Assembly: GCA_015680905.1 (NCBI GenBank)
Contig: CM027377.1
Coordinates: 54,457,501-54,521,500 of the forward strand
Length of the DNA: 64,000 bases
Direction of reading: 5' to 3'
From: Coptis chinensis
Lineage: Eukaryota > Streptophyta > Magnoliopsida > Ranunculales > Ranunculaceae
The notes under the pieces were generated by a model. It saw nothing but the letters and a program-made list of their open reading frames with translations. It was not told the origin of the DNA and ran no database searches. This document shows, piece by piece, positions 1 through 11,180 of the stretch (its first letter is position 1; each line of letters opens with the position of its first letter). The position numbers and the translations under genes were made by a program.

Positions 1-1253
1 TGAATTACAGCTTCAAGAAAATTAGTGAGTATGATTTTATGTTATTTCTTAAGTTGCTCAATTAAAACTTGGAATGCAAGTTAACATAACATTATAAGGA
101 TTGATTTCTTAGTAAACTAGATAGAGAGATACAAGAAAAGAGTTAATCATAATCATGCAAGGTTAGTTACAAATTTTTAGAGTACCTTATCACTACAACT
201 CTAATCCGTCTCGAGTTCATAGACAAACCCGAAATGGCGTCGAGTATCGATCCCTAGTAAGATGTATTCATCTCTGAGTTCATCTTACTAGCCTGAGGAG
301 TTGAATTAACATTCCATCTCTGGAATATCACTTCAACTCCTGGTTTAATTATACACCAGCTGGGCAAACTAGAAGGCTAACGACTTGAGACTGGACTTAG
401 TGTTAAGTGGGTCTCGCACGAGACTGGTATGGAGTATCAACACTCCAAACTTGGTCAGACTCAGTCATTTTGGGATTGGATGTATAATAAAACCTATTTT
501 CCTAAGTAGTGATCAATTATGGACTACTAAAATGTAGCCTGATCTTCACATGAGCATTATTAACCCTCCCTTTAGGAGGGTTTTAGCTCATGGTCCTTGG
601 ATGGATTTTATGTCTTGCATGTATGAAATGAGAAGGTGAAAAGAAGTAAAGGAAGAACTGGAAATTTAACTTGAAGAAAATAGATTTTATTTAAAGTTCA
701 AGACTTCCTGTACCAACCTAATACAAAAGCTTCAAAGAAAGGAAAATACTATGCATGAAATGTAAACACAAAATGGAATGCAAGAAGAGATCCCTCTCCT
801 TTCTCCAACATCCAAAATATATACCCCCCTTTCTCACGTGCTATGTCTAGTGGTGGCCCGAATTTTGGCATTTTTACAACTTTTTGTCTTTGCGTAGAGC
901 TCGTTGCCCTGGATGGTCTGGCAGTTCACTTGCCAAAATTGGAGTCCAAGTTTGAAAGATGTGAGCTTTGGAAGTTTGTTGTTTCTTTACACGTGATCCC
1001 GTTCTGCACTGGTTTTGTCCCTTTGGAATCTTTGGTTCTAGTCAGGCTTTGTTGGGCTTCACTGGGCTGAGTGGGAAGACTTCAAGTGCACATTATTCCT
1101 GTACTTTGAAGTAGGTTTTATCATCATATTCACTTTAACTGCGAAAACCTGCAAAAGTACGAAAATATAATTATTTCATGATTATTAAATACATAATTAA
1201 CCAAAATGCTATGTCTCTATGGGGTTTAGTATTATAGTTTTGGGTGCTTATCA
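1..1253 (-). repeat. E1 3' LTR, truncated by window edge
   Basis: The sequence matches the 5' LTR of E1 from about 33888 onward. In element sense it begins TGATAAGCACCC at 1253. A TATA-like TATATATT lies on the minus strand near 815-824. Compared with the 5' LTR it lacks 256 bases (equivalent to 36247-36502) exactly between two CAYGTG repeats; the junction is at 836-841. A GTCTCGCACGAGAC palindrome lies at 411-424 and a GGAGT...ACTCC hairpin at 431-446. Confidence 0.9.
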
Positions 1254-2823
1254 CATCACCCTCAAGCAGCACTTTGCTTGTCCTCAAGAAAAGAAGAGAC
1301 ATTAAAATGATAAGTGGCCAAAAATGTGTTGTCCTAACTAAGTCCCATTTCACAGAGTGCGGTTGCATTGACCGTATGCAACAAAACCTTAAACCACTAG
1401 GAATTCCCTAGTGGACGAGTTATAGCCTTGTGAGAGTTTTCCAGAGAAGATACTCACAAATTTCATCTATACTACAACGACTCAGTAACAAAGGCTTGTT
1501 CCCTTAATTAATCTCAGATATCTATATATCTCACTAGCGGGGGAACGAGGATTAATTCCTTTGAAATTCAAGTTAATTTACAAATAATAGTCAAAACATC
1601 TACATATGAACATGCATGCAGTTTCCTCACATACTCAATGACAGTCAGAGGAGCCAAGGTCAAGAATTCGCATCTACTACTTATTATCACACCATCCTAC
1701 TCCTAATTGAGCTAGATGTCTTTAGTAGGTATTATGGGGCTTATGTTGTAGTGTAGACGGAAATGGAATAGAAAATTCAAAAATGATAAGTATGAGAGAA
1801 TAAGGTCTTCGAGATATTTACACTAGAGAAATCCTTATTTTCTTTCATGCTTCTAACATGAGTTTCCATACTTGGTTTTTTTAAGCTTTTGTATTCCCTT
1901 TTGATTTGATTTTGGGGGAAATTCTAACTTTGATTTTGATTTTGATTTTTGGAAACATATTTATATTTATATTTTTCTTTTCTTTTTGAAGTAGGTAACT
2001 GATTTTGATTTGTGACAAATATTTCTCTTCATTTTTCCACACTTCATCCTATTTCTCATACTCATCATCTAGGTGGGCTTATTTATTTGTGGTTAATAGA
2101 TGGGTAAAGATTTTTTGGTGAAAATGAAAGGGTTATGAAAGGTTCAGTGGGGCGACTAGCGGTAAATTTTTTACAGGTATGAATTTTTGGCTATATCGAT
2201 CCAAAGAAGGCCTAAATTCTTACCTAGGATTCGGGTAATGATCAAGTAAGTAGACGCATGATTTTCTCTATTCGGAAAAGCTACTCTTCTGTGTCATTAC
2301 TTATATATCACACATGTTGAGGCTTTTTGGTTAGATTCTCACAGGATATAGAAATTAAGTTGTCTAACAGTAGGTCCCAAAAACTTACTGCTATGTATAT
2401 TCAATGACAGTTAGTGCATGAATGCTCATGAAAAGATGTAAAAACTATTGCATACGTATTAACTTAAATTTCTACGAACAAATCCTAATTCTAATGCTAG
2501 GGTGAGATTTATAGATATTTTTCATCACAGAAAAGAAAACGAGACTTTGTCACTAAATACACTTATTTAGACATAAAATAAAGCTATATACAACCTATAA
2601 TTGCTTAATTTTTGCGAAAGGTTCTAACCACCCCCAAACAGTAGAACGTTGTGTCCTCAAAGTGTCAAGAGGAAGAAAGAATATACCTGAGAGGCTTAAG
2701 CAAAAATAGTGCTAATATCTTCGACAGAAAATTATGCTAACACAACATATGCTATACAAAAATAAAAGGGAAAAGGCACATCAAGAACTAAAACAACAAA
2801 TATGTACATCAACTTACACTGCC
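1254..2823 (-). other. E1 polypurine tract and long 3' untranslated region
   Basis: The minus strand reads a purine-rich tract immediately before the LTR (1254-1270), where plus-strand DNA synthesis would start. The following 1.5 kb has no credible gene. It does hold blocks that also occur in the same place in E2, E3, E5 and E6, for example the block around 2191-2220 containing ctatatcgatccaaag. Confidence 0.75.
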
Positions 2824-4050
2824 CTAATTAAGAATTAGGGGTATGTCCATTCTAGCTTCATCTCTATCGAAGTGCCATTCTTTGGCGTCACGCCAGTTTA
2901 TCATGGTCTGGCAAACTTCGCTCTACTTTCTCTTTTTAGAAGTGTCTAAATGAGCTATCATGTCTTTGTCTTTGGGGAAACAACGAACGTACTTCAGGTA
3001 CCTTGAAGAGCACTGATGCCAGACCCGAAATCTCAAAGAACGAATTATCTTGTTCGCCGGACACATAGAATCTACTCGTACCCAGTCATGAAAAGTGGCC
3101 AAAAATTGTGGGAAGAATGCCTTCATTATCCGGCATGCGGTAACGGGCAAGGTGATATAAAGGTGACAAAAATGACGAGCCCTTTTTAGGTTCTCAAGTA
3201 CGAGGTTCGTGATGTCGAAGAAGGTATGTTGCTGAGTGAGAGCATGGAAAGTCTTGCAAGCTGATTCGCTGGTAGTGGAAAAATGGCAATCCCCCATGAT
3301 GTTCAGAAGGATAAACAACATGGCAGTCCCGACATTCATTGTCACACTTGCTAGGGGAATTGTTTTGTTCGGCCATCTACCAGGTTCTTTACGTTCAACG
3401 ACACGTGTGAGGCCATCGCCGTAGAGGCCGGCGAAATCTTCCCAAAAGTAGTGATTAAAGGAGTTTTGTATGATGTATTGAATGGTGGGGGTGGGCTCGT
3501 GATAGGGAAGGTCCAAGGTTATAGCAACTGTTGGCTCGAAATCCCCTATGATGTTCATAAGGATAAACAACATGGCAGTCCCGACATTCATTGTCATACT
3601 TGCTAGGGGAATTGTTTTGTCCGGCCATCGATCATGTTCTTTACGTTCAACGACACGTGTGAGGCCATTGCCGTAGAGGCCGGCGAAATCTTCCCAAAAG
3701 TAGTGATTAAAGGAGTTTTGTATGATGTATTGAATGGTGGGGGCGGGGTCGTCGTGATAGGGAAGGTCCACGGTTATAGCAACTGTTGGCTCGTAAAAGA
3801 GATGTCTGGTGTTACCCATACGGATTGCGAATCCGTTCAAGAAAAAACCACGTGCACCATTAAATGTTGTTGTATCCTCCATATGATCATAAAAATAAGT
3901 TGCTAAACGTGGAGAGTATGTCTGCTCAAGTTGTAGAACAAGGGAGGACCAACCGGCTTGGGTGATAAGGTCTCTGAAATGAAGTCCATACGAAGGAGAA
4001 TCCAACAAAGCCTGGAAGGATTGTTCAGGGATGATCTTTGGAGGTTCCAT
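2824..4050 (-). pseudogene. E1 accessory ORF B, env-position protein with internal duplication
   Basis: A 409-codon frame starting MEPPKIIPEQ at 4050, the Met also used in E2, and ending at 2824. One nonsense codon at 2923 replaces the Trp that E2 keeps in KKRKWSEV. The product is unknown; it lies in the env-like position of Athila elements and resembles the family often annotated as putative plant transposon protein. Residues about 15-60 have GW and YSPRLATYFYDHM. Residues 87-170 (EPTVAIT to NIIGD) are repeated at about 171-253, a duplication absent from E2. The C-terminus is basic and rich in charged residues (KKRK, EWHFDRDEARMD). No signal peptide or clear membrane span is seen. A 3' splice-site-like sequence lies 38 bases upstream. 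Frame retention outside the single stop suggests it was coding when E1 inserted. Confidence 0.7.
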
Positions 4051-4087
4051 TATTGGAGATGCAGAAGACGTGTGATGAAAGACACGA

Positions 4088-4108
4088 CCTGTAAACAAAG
4101 ATAAACCA
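4088..4108 (-). promoter_or_regulatory. candidate 3' splice site before E1 ORF B
   Basis: The minus strand has a T-rich tract ending TTTGTTTACAG followed by GTCG, with AG at 4090-4089. E2 has the equivalent TCTAAACAG/GTCA at 12186-12185. Both lie about 30-40 bases upstream of the ORF B start codon, as expected if B is translated from a spliced subgenomic RNA. This is inference from sequence only. Confidence 0.35.
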
Positions 4109-4296
4109 ATTTTTAGAATATGATGGAAATGACTGAGTAAAAACAAATGACATTGATTACAACAGGAAAATTGCACTACACTTAATTAGGGTTACTAAAT
4201 AAAAAACTAAAAAACAGAAAATGACAAAGAACAGAAATTCTAACAGAAATTTGCAAAATTTAATTTGTGTCATGGCCTGGGTAACGGCGAGGATCC

Positions 4297-5352
4297 TTAG
4301 ATGGGAGAAAATCCATTTATAAGATTCTTGATGAAGTCAATCCATGCAACAGCCCGTTGTAATAGGGCGCTCTGTGTCTGGTAAATCTCGGATTGGTTCT
4401 CCATTATGAGATTGTGATTTGCCAAGAACTGGTTGTGGCTGTGCAAGAATTGTGCTTGTTCCTCATCGTGCATTGTCTGAAGGTCGTGAAATTCAAGAAG
4501 ACTAGTGATGATGATGTTCTGACGTGTGTATAATGTCATTAGTACTTGGTGAATTAAACGAAGGCCTTTCATAGGATTAAATACGTTGTGTATTGTATTG
4601 TCAGTGAAGATGTTAACAGAGGAAAAAGCTTCGCCGGTTTCTACACCGGCTTGGTTCTTTGGAATGTTGGGAGCCAAAAACTATTCATACAGATGGAGTG
4701 AATGGTGAGAATGTTAGTTGTTCTGAGATGGGTAGTAGGAGCAGTAATAGAAAAACCCCAACGCACCATGATAAGTGTCACAATGGTTGGCAAAGGAGCT
4801 GACTTTTTCCTGGCATGTGCGATCGCGTTCCAGAGAAATTAAATTATGCAAAAATCATTGTTTTTAGTCTGCAGGACCCAGAGTAGATGGAGGAGGGGTT
4901 TTGTTATTTTGGAAGTCTTAGATGTGTCGAGCATATTATGGGCTAGCCATTGGATCACAACTAATTGGTTCTTTTGCAAGGATCGCTGATAAACAATGTG
5001 GTTTTTCCGATTGTATTCGCTGTAAAGGATAGTTGCAAACATTAGATGCCTTATATTGTCGAATGGTGAATCCTGAAGGTGTACCCCAGGGTTCGTTATG
5101 GGAATTTGAAGTACCCCAGATATGATTTCCGGAGTCAATTCGCGTTCGCATCCGTTTGCACGGATAAATAATTGTCCATTTTGGAAATAACCGTGTGTAT
5201 AGAAATGCAGAAGCAACTCTCTGGAATAAACTGCCTCCTTATGATGTAATATAGGGAACCATCTACGACGTAAAATTTTAGTGTCAAAATAGATTGCTCA
5301 AAATTTTTTCCATAAAGTTTTGCTCGGGCAAGAAAATTCGAGTGAGGGCCAT
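4297..5352 (-). pseudogene. E1 accessory ORF D/C, paralogue of ORF A
   Basis: Reading begins at MALTRIFLPEQNF (5352), the Met whose context is shared with E2 (13410), and ends INGFSPI at 4297. At least two frameshifts and an AAA-to-TAA stop near 4837-4839 break it. The core shares many positions with ORF A: NQLVVIQWLAHN, TSK, LHLLWVLQ, FCII, FLWNAIAHA and SAPL. A C-terminal helical tail follows (LYTRQ to LLQRAV), rich in Gln, Asn and His. The function is unknown. It sits between the small membrane ORF and ORF B. The shared core and tail layout imply it arose by duplication of A inside an ancestor of E1 and E2. Confidence 0.7.
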
Positions 5353-5427
5353 TGAAGATGGAAGGAATGGAGTGGTGAAGATAATTCAGTGAAAAAGGGA
5401 AGACTGGATTGTAGAGGTGTCTAGCCT

Positions 5428-5441
5428 AGCTATAAGTAGGC
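5428..5441 (-). promoter_or_regulatory. TATA-like site upstream of E1 ORF D/C
   Basis: The minus strand reads CCTACTTATAG about 80 bases before the start codon, followed by a CT-rich leader. E2 has the stronger CCTATTTATA at 13481-13490 in the same place. It is weak alone; the support is positional conservation. Confidence 0.3.
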
Positions 5442-5817
5442 ACTAATATGAAAGTTTAGAAAATACGGATCGAGGTGTCACAGGGTAGTTAGACCACGTG
5501 TATCTTCTAAAATAATTATATCACGGTGCTTTACCAAAAGATCGTTTAAAGGCAGATCCCTGAGACTGTGAGTCAGACGTGGGAAGAGATAGAATATACG
5601 AGAGAAGGTTTCACAGGTTAGTTTGACCAACTTGTATATTCATAAATCAATTAAACAAGGCGCAAAAGTGGATGTAGTGTGGAGGGGAAAGAATAGGGCA
5701 TGCGATTACAAGGAGTGGTTCACTCTTCCTAATTTTTTTATTTATTTGTTTTTTTAGCGAGATCTCTAGACGTAGCGTAAGTAGAAGAACAAGTAATACA
5801 AATACGTAGATAAGATC

Positions 5818-6009
5818 TTACATTAAGTTGTAACAACGTACAGGGATGTGAAAACACACCATAATGACAAAAAAAAAAAAAAAACAGATTGAGATATGAG
5901 ATATGACTATATGCCACATCAACAACATTACGATAATAAAACTAACGAGCATGAAGACTTGAGTAGCATATTCAATTTGCTGCTGCTCAAACTTTTCTAG
6001 TGCATCCAT
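5818..6009 (-). CDS. E1 small ORF with one predicted membrane span
   Basis: Starts MDALEKFEQQQIEYA, a short charged helix, followed by a hydrophobic span VFMLVSFIIVMLLMWHIV at about residues 18-35. That is the layout of a small single-pass membrane protein. E2 has the same ORF (13775-13894) ending after 39 residues. In E1 the stop is lost next to a run of 15 A, so the frame runs on to 63 residues with an extra Phe-rich stretch. Over 37 shared codons I count about six replacement and five silent codon differences and no indel. It lies between A and D/C. The function is unknown. A retroelement membrane peptide or a fragment of an env-like gene are the two obvious readings. Confidence 0.5.
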   Translation of the reverse strand: MDALEKFEQQQIEYATQVFMLVSFIIVMLLMWHIVISHISICFFFFFVIMVCFHIPVRCYNLM

Positions 6010-6365
6010 GAAGCTGAAGATTGGTAAGAACTTAAAAAAACGTAATTGGAATTAAAGAAACAGTGTATAGGGGAGAAGATGAAAGGAGTGAAAATGAAGG
6101 ATGGGGTGAACTTTCTATTTGTAGAAAGGAAATGGAGCCGTTTTCTGAATGTTGTGGTGGCGGTTTTATGACCGTTGTAGATCGTTAGTTGACGGTAAAA
6201 TTTTCCGTTATGTGATATATATAAGATCTAATATAATACTTGACAAAGCAGAATATCGTAGAAAATGTAGGAAATATAAGACATACGTAGATAGAAAATT
6301 AAAATGGAAACACGTAAATAAAATATTCGACATAAATAAAATACAAGGCCAGGAAAATAAAACAT

Positions 6366-7520
6366 CTACTGGGAATCCTCAGGGGCTACTGTTGAAGAAC
6401 CATGAGTCCTGTGACGGAGTGCAGGACGAGCTCCCATGGAGACTAATAGCTCCTGGATATCGCTTATGGTATGCATCACCTGGGCTTGAAACTGGTGCTG
6501 GTTTGCCATGAGCATTCACTGGAACTGGTTCTGGTGAGTAGTCAACTGATCCTGAAATGCATTCATTGAAGTGCGCATTTCTTGCTAAAATTTGCCCATG
6601 GTGTCGGTCAGTGAATCGTGGCAAGTGTTCATATCCTCCCTAAATTCGCCCATGTAATGTTCCATCGATACTTGGCGAGTATACATGTCTCGTATGCCAC
6701 TGCTCATAGTGTGTAGGGCATCTATAGGATGACTCATTTGGCTCATAGCAGCCTTATCAAAGAAAGGTGGAGGGGATGGGGGAGGTGGACTCACGCTATC
6801 GTGTTCCGCTATCATGTGTGCTGTGGGTTCCCATGGGAACTGTATGCAGTTCTTGAAAACATGCATATTCTCATATTGCAGCATAGGAACTAAAGGTGTA
6901 GCAGACAGGAAACCCAAATTTATCATAACTTGCGTGACAAGAACGGCAAGAGGAGCTGACCTGAGTGTGGTATGAGTAATGATGTCGAATAGAAAAGTCA
7001 CAATGCAGAAGTTTTCCTTTCGCTCCTGGAGGACCCAAAGTAGGTGGAGAAATGTCTTGTTAATGTCAGATGGCTTAGAGGTGCCAATGACATTCTGACC
7101 CAGCCATTGAGTCACGACAAGTTGGTTCTGACACAGAGAACATTGATAAGCGTATTTCCCATCAAGATTATAATCACCCCTGATTAGGATGTCAAGCATG
7201 AGGTTGTAAGTCCGTGGATACACGGACTGCTGCTGTGTCAGCACATGGTCAACCAAAGGTATGCCAGTGACCCCAGAGATCAAGGCAGGTATGACTTGGT
7301 GGGGCACGTCGTCGATGGTAACCCAAAAATGGTCGCCATTAAAATCGCCATTGTTGTAGAACTTCAACACCAAATCCATCGAATAAAGACTACCATTGGA
7401 ATATAACAAATACTCCCAACCTTGAGCTTGAATTTCAGTATCACAAAATAGGGAAAACATCCTATTTCCAAAGAGTGATCCAAAATTCCGTTCTACTGAA
7501 ATTCGTCTATTTTCGGCCAT
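6366..7520 (-). pseudogene. E1 accessory ORF A, putative plant transposon protein-like
   Basis: A 384-codon frame from MAENRRISVE (7520, chosen because E2 starts at the same place with MAGNRRICVE) to 6366. It has two nonsense codons: 6585 (CAG to TAG) and one in QFQ*ML (CGA to TGA). Residues about 10-230 form the core with GWEYLLY, LVLKFYNNG, NQLVVTQWLGQN, FLHLLWVLQ and SAPLAVLVTQ. A Pro-rich linker is at 244-252 and a Gln/Met-rich helical tail at about 275-370 starts with MYTRQ. It lies directly downstream of integrase, the env-like position of Athila elements. No transmembrane span or signal peptide is evident. The role is unknown; the family is usually called putative plant transposon protein. 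Confidence 0.75.
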
Positions 7521-7614
7521 TTGGGGATCTGAGGAAGAGGACGGGTATTGTTTTGAGATGAGAGGAAGAATTTGAAGTTGGTGGTGGAACATAAATTGAA
7601 ATGGGGTTGTGGTG

Positions 7615-7661
7615 GTCTCGTGCGAGGCTGGATTTGAACTGCGGGCTATCTTGTGCAAGAC
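7615..7661. promoter_or_regulatory. paired GTCTCG-type palindromes upstream of E1 ORF A
   Basis: GTCTCGTGCGAGGC at 7615-7628 and ATCTTGTGCAAGAC at 7648-7661, about 95-140 bases before the ORF A start. E2 has a better-preserved pair at the same distance (15552-15598). The same motif occurs in the LTRs and leaders. The C-to-T and G-to-A changes look like CpG decay. Confidence 0.4.
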
Positions 7662-7720
7662 TCGATTTTAGGGGAGCGAGATCCGGTTTCTGTGGGAGAA
7701 GAAATGAGGGAATGGTGATG

Positions 7721-7725
7721 CATGG
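7721..7725. repeat. target site duplication of E2, left copy
   Basis: CATGG here and CGTGG at 24337-24341 flank E2, five bases with one mismatch. E1 sequence is continuous across the two copies when E2 is removed. Confidence 0.75.
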
Positions 7726-9428
7726 TGATAAACACGTATTTATTCGAACGTTTATTGGTTTTCTTGATTAATTAAGTCCGAGGTCCACAGTCCGAAGTAC
7801 GAAAGTCCAAAGACCAAAGTCCCAAGTCCAAAGTCCGTATAGTTGTACGTTTTAGTCAAGTTACCTTACTCACGTGGGTTTGGTAGGATAGGTCGAGTAA
7901 AGGATAGTCCAAACCTTAGGGCTCGGAAAAGGCTCACAACTGGAATTACAACTTTTGGTGAGTAGGATTTTAGGTTTTTTAGTTGGTTTTAATTAAATTA
8001 ACAGTAATGCAAATAATGTAAATTACTACGGTGATTTATATGTAGATAAACAAAGATAGGGAACAGGGAGAGAGTTAATCATACTCATGCAAGAATCATT
8101 TTTTCAACAGTTTATATTACCACATCACTAAATCTCTAATTCGTCTCGTGTTTGGAGACGACGTTGAGTATTGATCCCTAGCGTATGCCCACATCTCTGA
8201 GCCGCATCGCACTATCATAAAGAGTTGAACTAATATTTCATCTCTGGAATATCATTTCAGCTCCTAGCTCAATTCCATATCAGCTGGATAAATTGGAGAG
8301 TCGCCCGACACCACAGAAATCGCTACGAGACATTTTAGGTCGCTACCGAGATCGATTCGAGCATTAGCACACCAAATTTGTACAGTCTCAGTCATTTTGG
8401 GATCGGATGTCTAATCTATGCCTAATTCCTAAGTAGTGATTCTAGAATATTAAAGAGTCAATCCGGATTCTCACACGAGCAGCATAACCCTCCCCGGGGG
8501 GATTAGCTCATGGTCATTGATGGAATAATAAAACTTGCTGTATACATTAAGTAAATAAATGCAGGACATGAATTAAACTAGAAAAGAAATGATTGTTATT
8601 AAGGGTAAAATGACTTATAGTATTTAAGCTGCTAGAATGAAAATGACGGAATGTAAGTGCTGAATTAAAACTAACTACTGCTAAGCGGAAGCTAGAGCAT
8701 AAAATGCTGAAGGGAAAATAATGAAGGCTACCCCCTCATATATATAGGCTGGAGATTGGAGACGGTTTAATTGGCTTTTGTTTGCTTGCTAATTGAGTTG
8801 TTCAAAACTTTGAGAATCAAAGTTTTGTTTTTACCCATTTGTTTTGTCCTTTACCTTATTAAGGTTTCGTCTTTTAGCCAATTTCATTTCAAACCATCTG
8901 TTTTGAATTGGTACGTGCTGTCTTCCATATTGCGAGGTGGCACCAAATTAAAACCATCACTTGCCACCTGCTTATGCTGACTCGTCATGCCTTTTGGGCC
9001 TGCAGAGTGGGTCCACTTAGTATGTCCAGTGGCGGCGCCGATTTTGGCGTTTTTATAACTTTCTGTCTTTGCGTAGAGTTTGTCGCCTTGGTCGCTCTGG
9101 CAGTTCACTAGCCAACGTCGGCACCCCGATTTATCAGATTTGAGCTTCGAAGTTTGTTTTTTTATATGTGGACCCGTTCTGCATTGGTTTTGTTCTTTTG
9201 GAAACTTCGGCTCTAGTCAGGCTTTGTTGGGCTTCACTAGGGTTGAGTGGGAAACTTCAAATATTCCAGTATTCCCGTACTTCGATGCATGTTTTATCAT
9301 TATATTCATTTTAAATGCGGAAACCTGTAAAAGTACAAAAATATAATTATTACATGATTATTAAACACATAATCGACCAAAATGCTATGTCTCTCGGGGT
9401 TTAATATTACAGTTTTGGGTGCTTATCA
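7726..9428 (-). repeat. E2 3' LTR
   Basis: 1703 bases, TG...CA termini in element sense (starts TGATAAGCACCC at 9428, ends GTTTATCA at 7726). TATATATA at 8738-8746 on the minus strand is the likely core promoter. The short open frame at 8771-8980 is repeated in the other LTR and is LTR sequence, not a gene. Confidence 0.92.
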
Positions 9429-11180
9429 CACCACCCCCAAACAGCATTTTGCTTGTCCTCAAGCAAAGAAGAGACATCAAAATGATAAGTGGTCAAAAAT
9501 GTGTTGTCCTAAGCTAAATCTCATTTCGCAGAGTGCGGTTGCATTGATCGTATGCAACAAGGCCTTGAACCACTAGGAATTCCCTAGTGGGACGAAGTTA
9601 TAGCCTCGTGAGAGTTTTCCAGAGAAGATACTCACAAACTTCATTTATACTACAACGACTCAGTAACAAAGGCTTGTTTCCTTAATTAATCTCAGGTATC
9701 TAGACATCTCACTAGCAGGGGAAACAAGGATTTAATTCTTTCGAAATTCAAGTTAATATACATATAATAATTAAAACATCTATGTATGAGCATGGATGCA
9801 GTGATATAATAATGAAATGTACGAGCAGAGCCGTTTCTTGATCCTTTGGATAGCGTCCTTAAGTAGGTTCTCACAGGTATGTGTCGAAACACAATTTCTC
9901 TCTTATTTTTCCACTCAAGTTTTGCTAACTCCAGTGTGCAGTGGGCACATGTTTCCTCACATACTCAATGACAGTCAGAGGAGCCGAGGTCGAGAAGTCA
10001 CAATTGCTACTTATTATCACACTATCCTACTCACTAATTGAGCTAGAGGTCTTTATTAGGTGTTATGGGGCTTAGGTGGTAGTGTAGAAGAAAATGGAAT
10101 GGAAAATTCAAAAATGATAAATATGAGAGAATAAGGTCTTCGAGATATTTATACTAGAGAAATCCTTTTTTCTTTCGTGCTTTTAACATGGGTTTCCATA
10201 CTTGGCCTTTTCAAACTTTTGTATTCCCTTTTGCTTTGATTTTGGGGGGAATTCTAACTTTGATATTTCTTTTGATTTTTTGAAACATATTTCTATTTCT
10301 ATTTTTCTTTTCTTCCGAAGCAGGTAACTGATTCTGATTTGTGACAAGGTTTTTCTCTTCATTCTTCTGTACTTTATCCTATTTCTCATACTCATCATCT
10401 AGATAAGCTTATTTATTTGTGGTTAATAGATGGGTAATGATTTTTTAGATGAAATAGAAAGGATTAATGAAAGGTTTAGTGGGGCAACTAGCGATAAATT
10501 TTTTTTAGAGGTGTGAATTTTTGGCTATATCGCTCCAAAGAAGGCCTAAATTCTCGCCTAGGATTTGGGTAGTGATAAAGTAAGTAGACGTGTGAACTTC
10601 TCTATTCGGAAGAAATACTCCTCTTTGTCATTACTCATATATCACACATTTTGAGGCTTTTGGTTAGATTCTTACAGGATATGGAAACTAAGTTGTCTAA
10701 CTGTGGGTCCCAGAAACTTACTGCTGTGTACATTTAATGATAGTCCGTGCATGAATGCTCATGAAAAGATGTAAAAACTATTGCATATGTATTAAATTAA
10801 GTTTCTAAGAACAAGTCCTAATTATGATGCTAGGGTGAGATTTCTAAATATTTTTCATCATAGAAAGGGAAACGAGAATTTGTCACTAAATACGTTTATT
10901 TAGACATCAAGTAAACTATATACAACTATGCATGCCTAAATTTTGCAAAAGGTTCTCACCACCCCCAAACAGTCAGACACTGTGTCCTCAAAGTGTTAAG
11001 AGGAAGAAAGAGTATACCTGAGAGGCTTTAAACAAAAATATAGCTGACATCTTCCACAGAAATTTATTGTAACACACTATATATTATACATCATAAAAGT
11101 AGAAGCACACTGTTAGAGTAGCACACTATTAGGTTATTTATTTATTTCACATCAAAACGTAAAACAAATATGTACATGCA
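9429..11180 (-). other. E2 polypurine tract and 3' untranslated region
   Basis: The purine tract abuts the LTR at 9429-9443 (minus strand GTTTGGGGGTGGTG). The remaining 1.7 kb carries no credible gene but is alignable with E1, E3, E5 and E6, including a second purine run near 10963-10972 that follows a TTGAGGACA motif like the one before the tract itself. Confidence 0.75.

Noticed and set aside
8771..8980. Short open frame beginning MAFVCLLIELFK, also at 23677-23883
   Set aside because: It is the same LTR position in both LTRs of E2. The likeness reflects LTR identity, not gene conservation.
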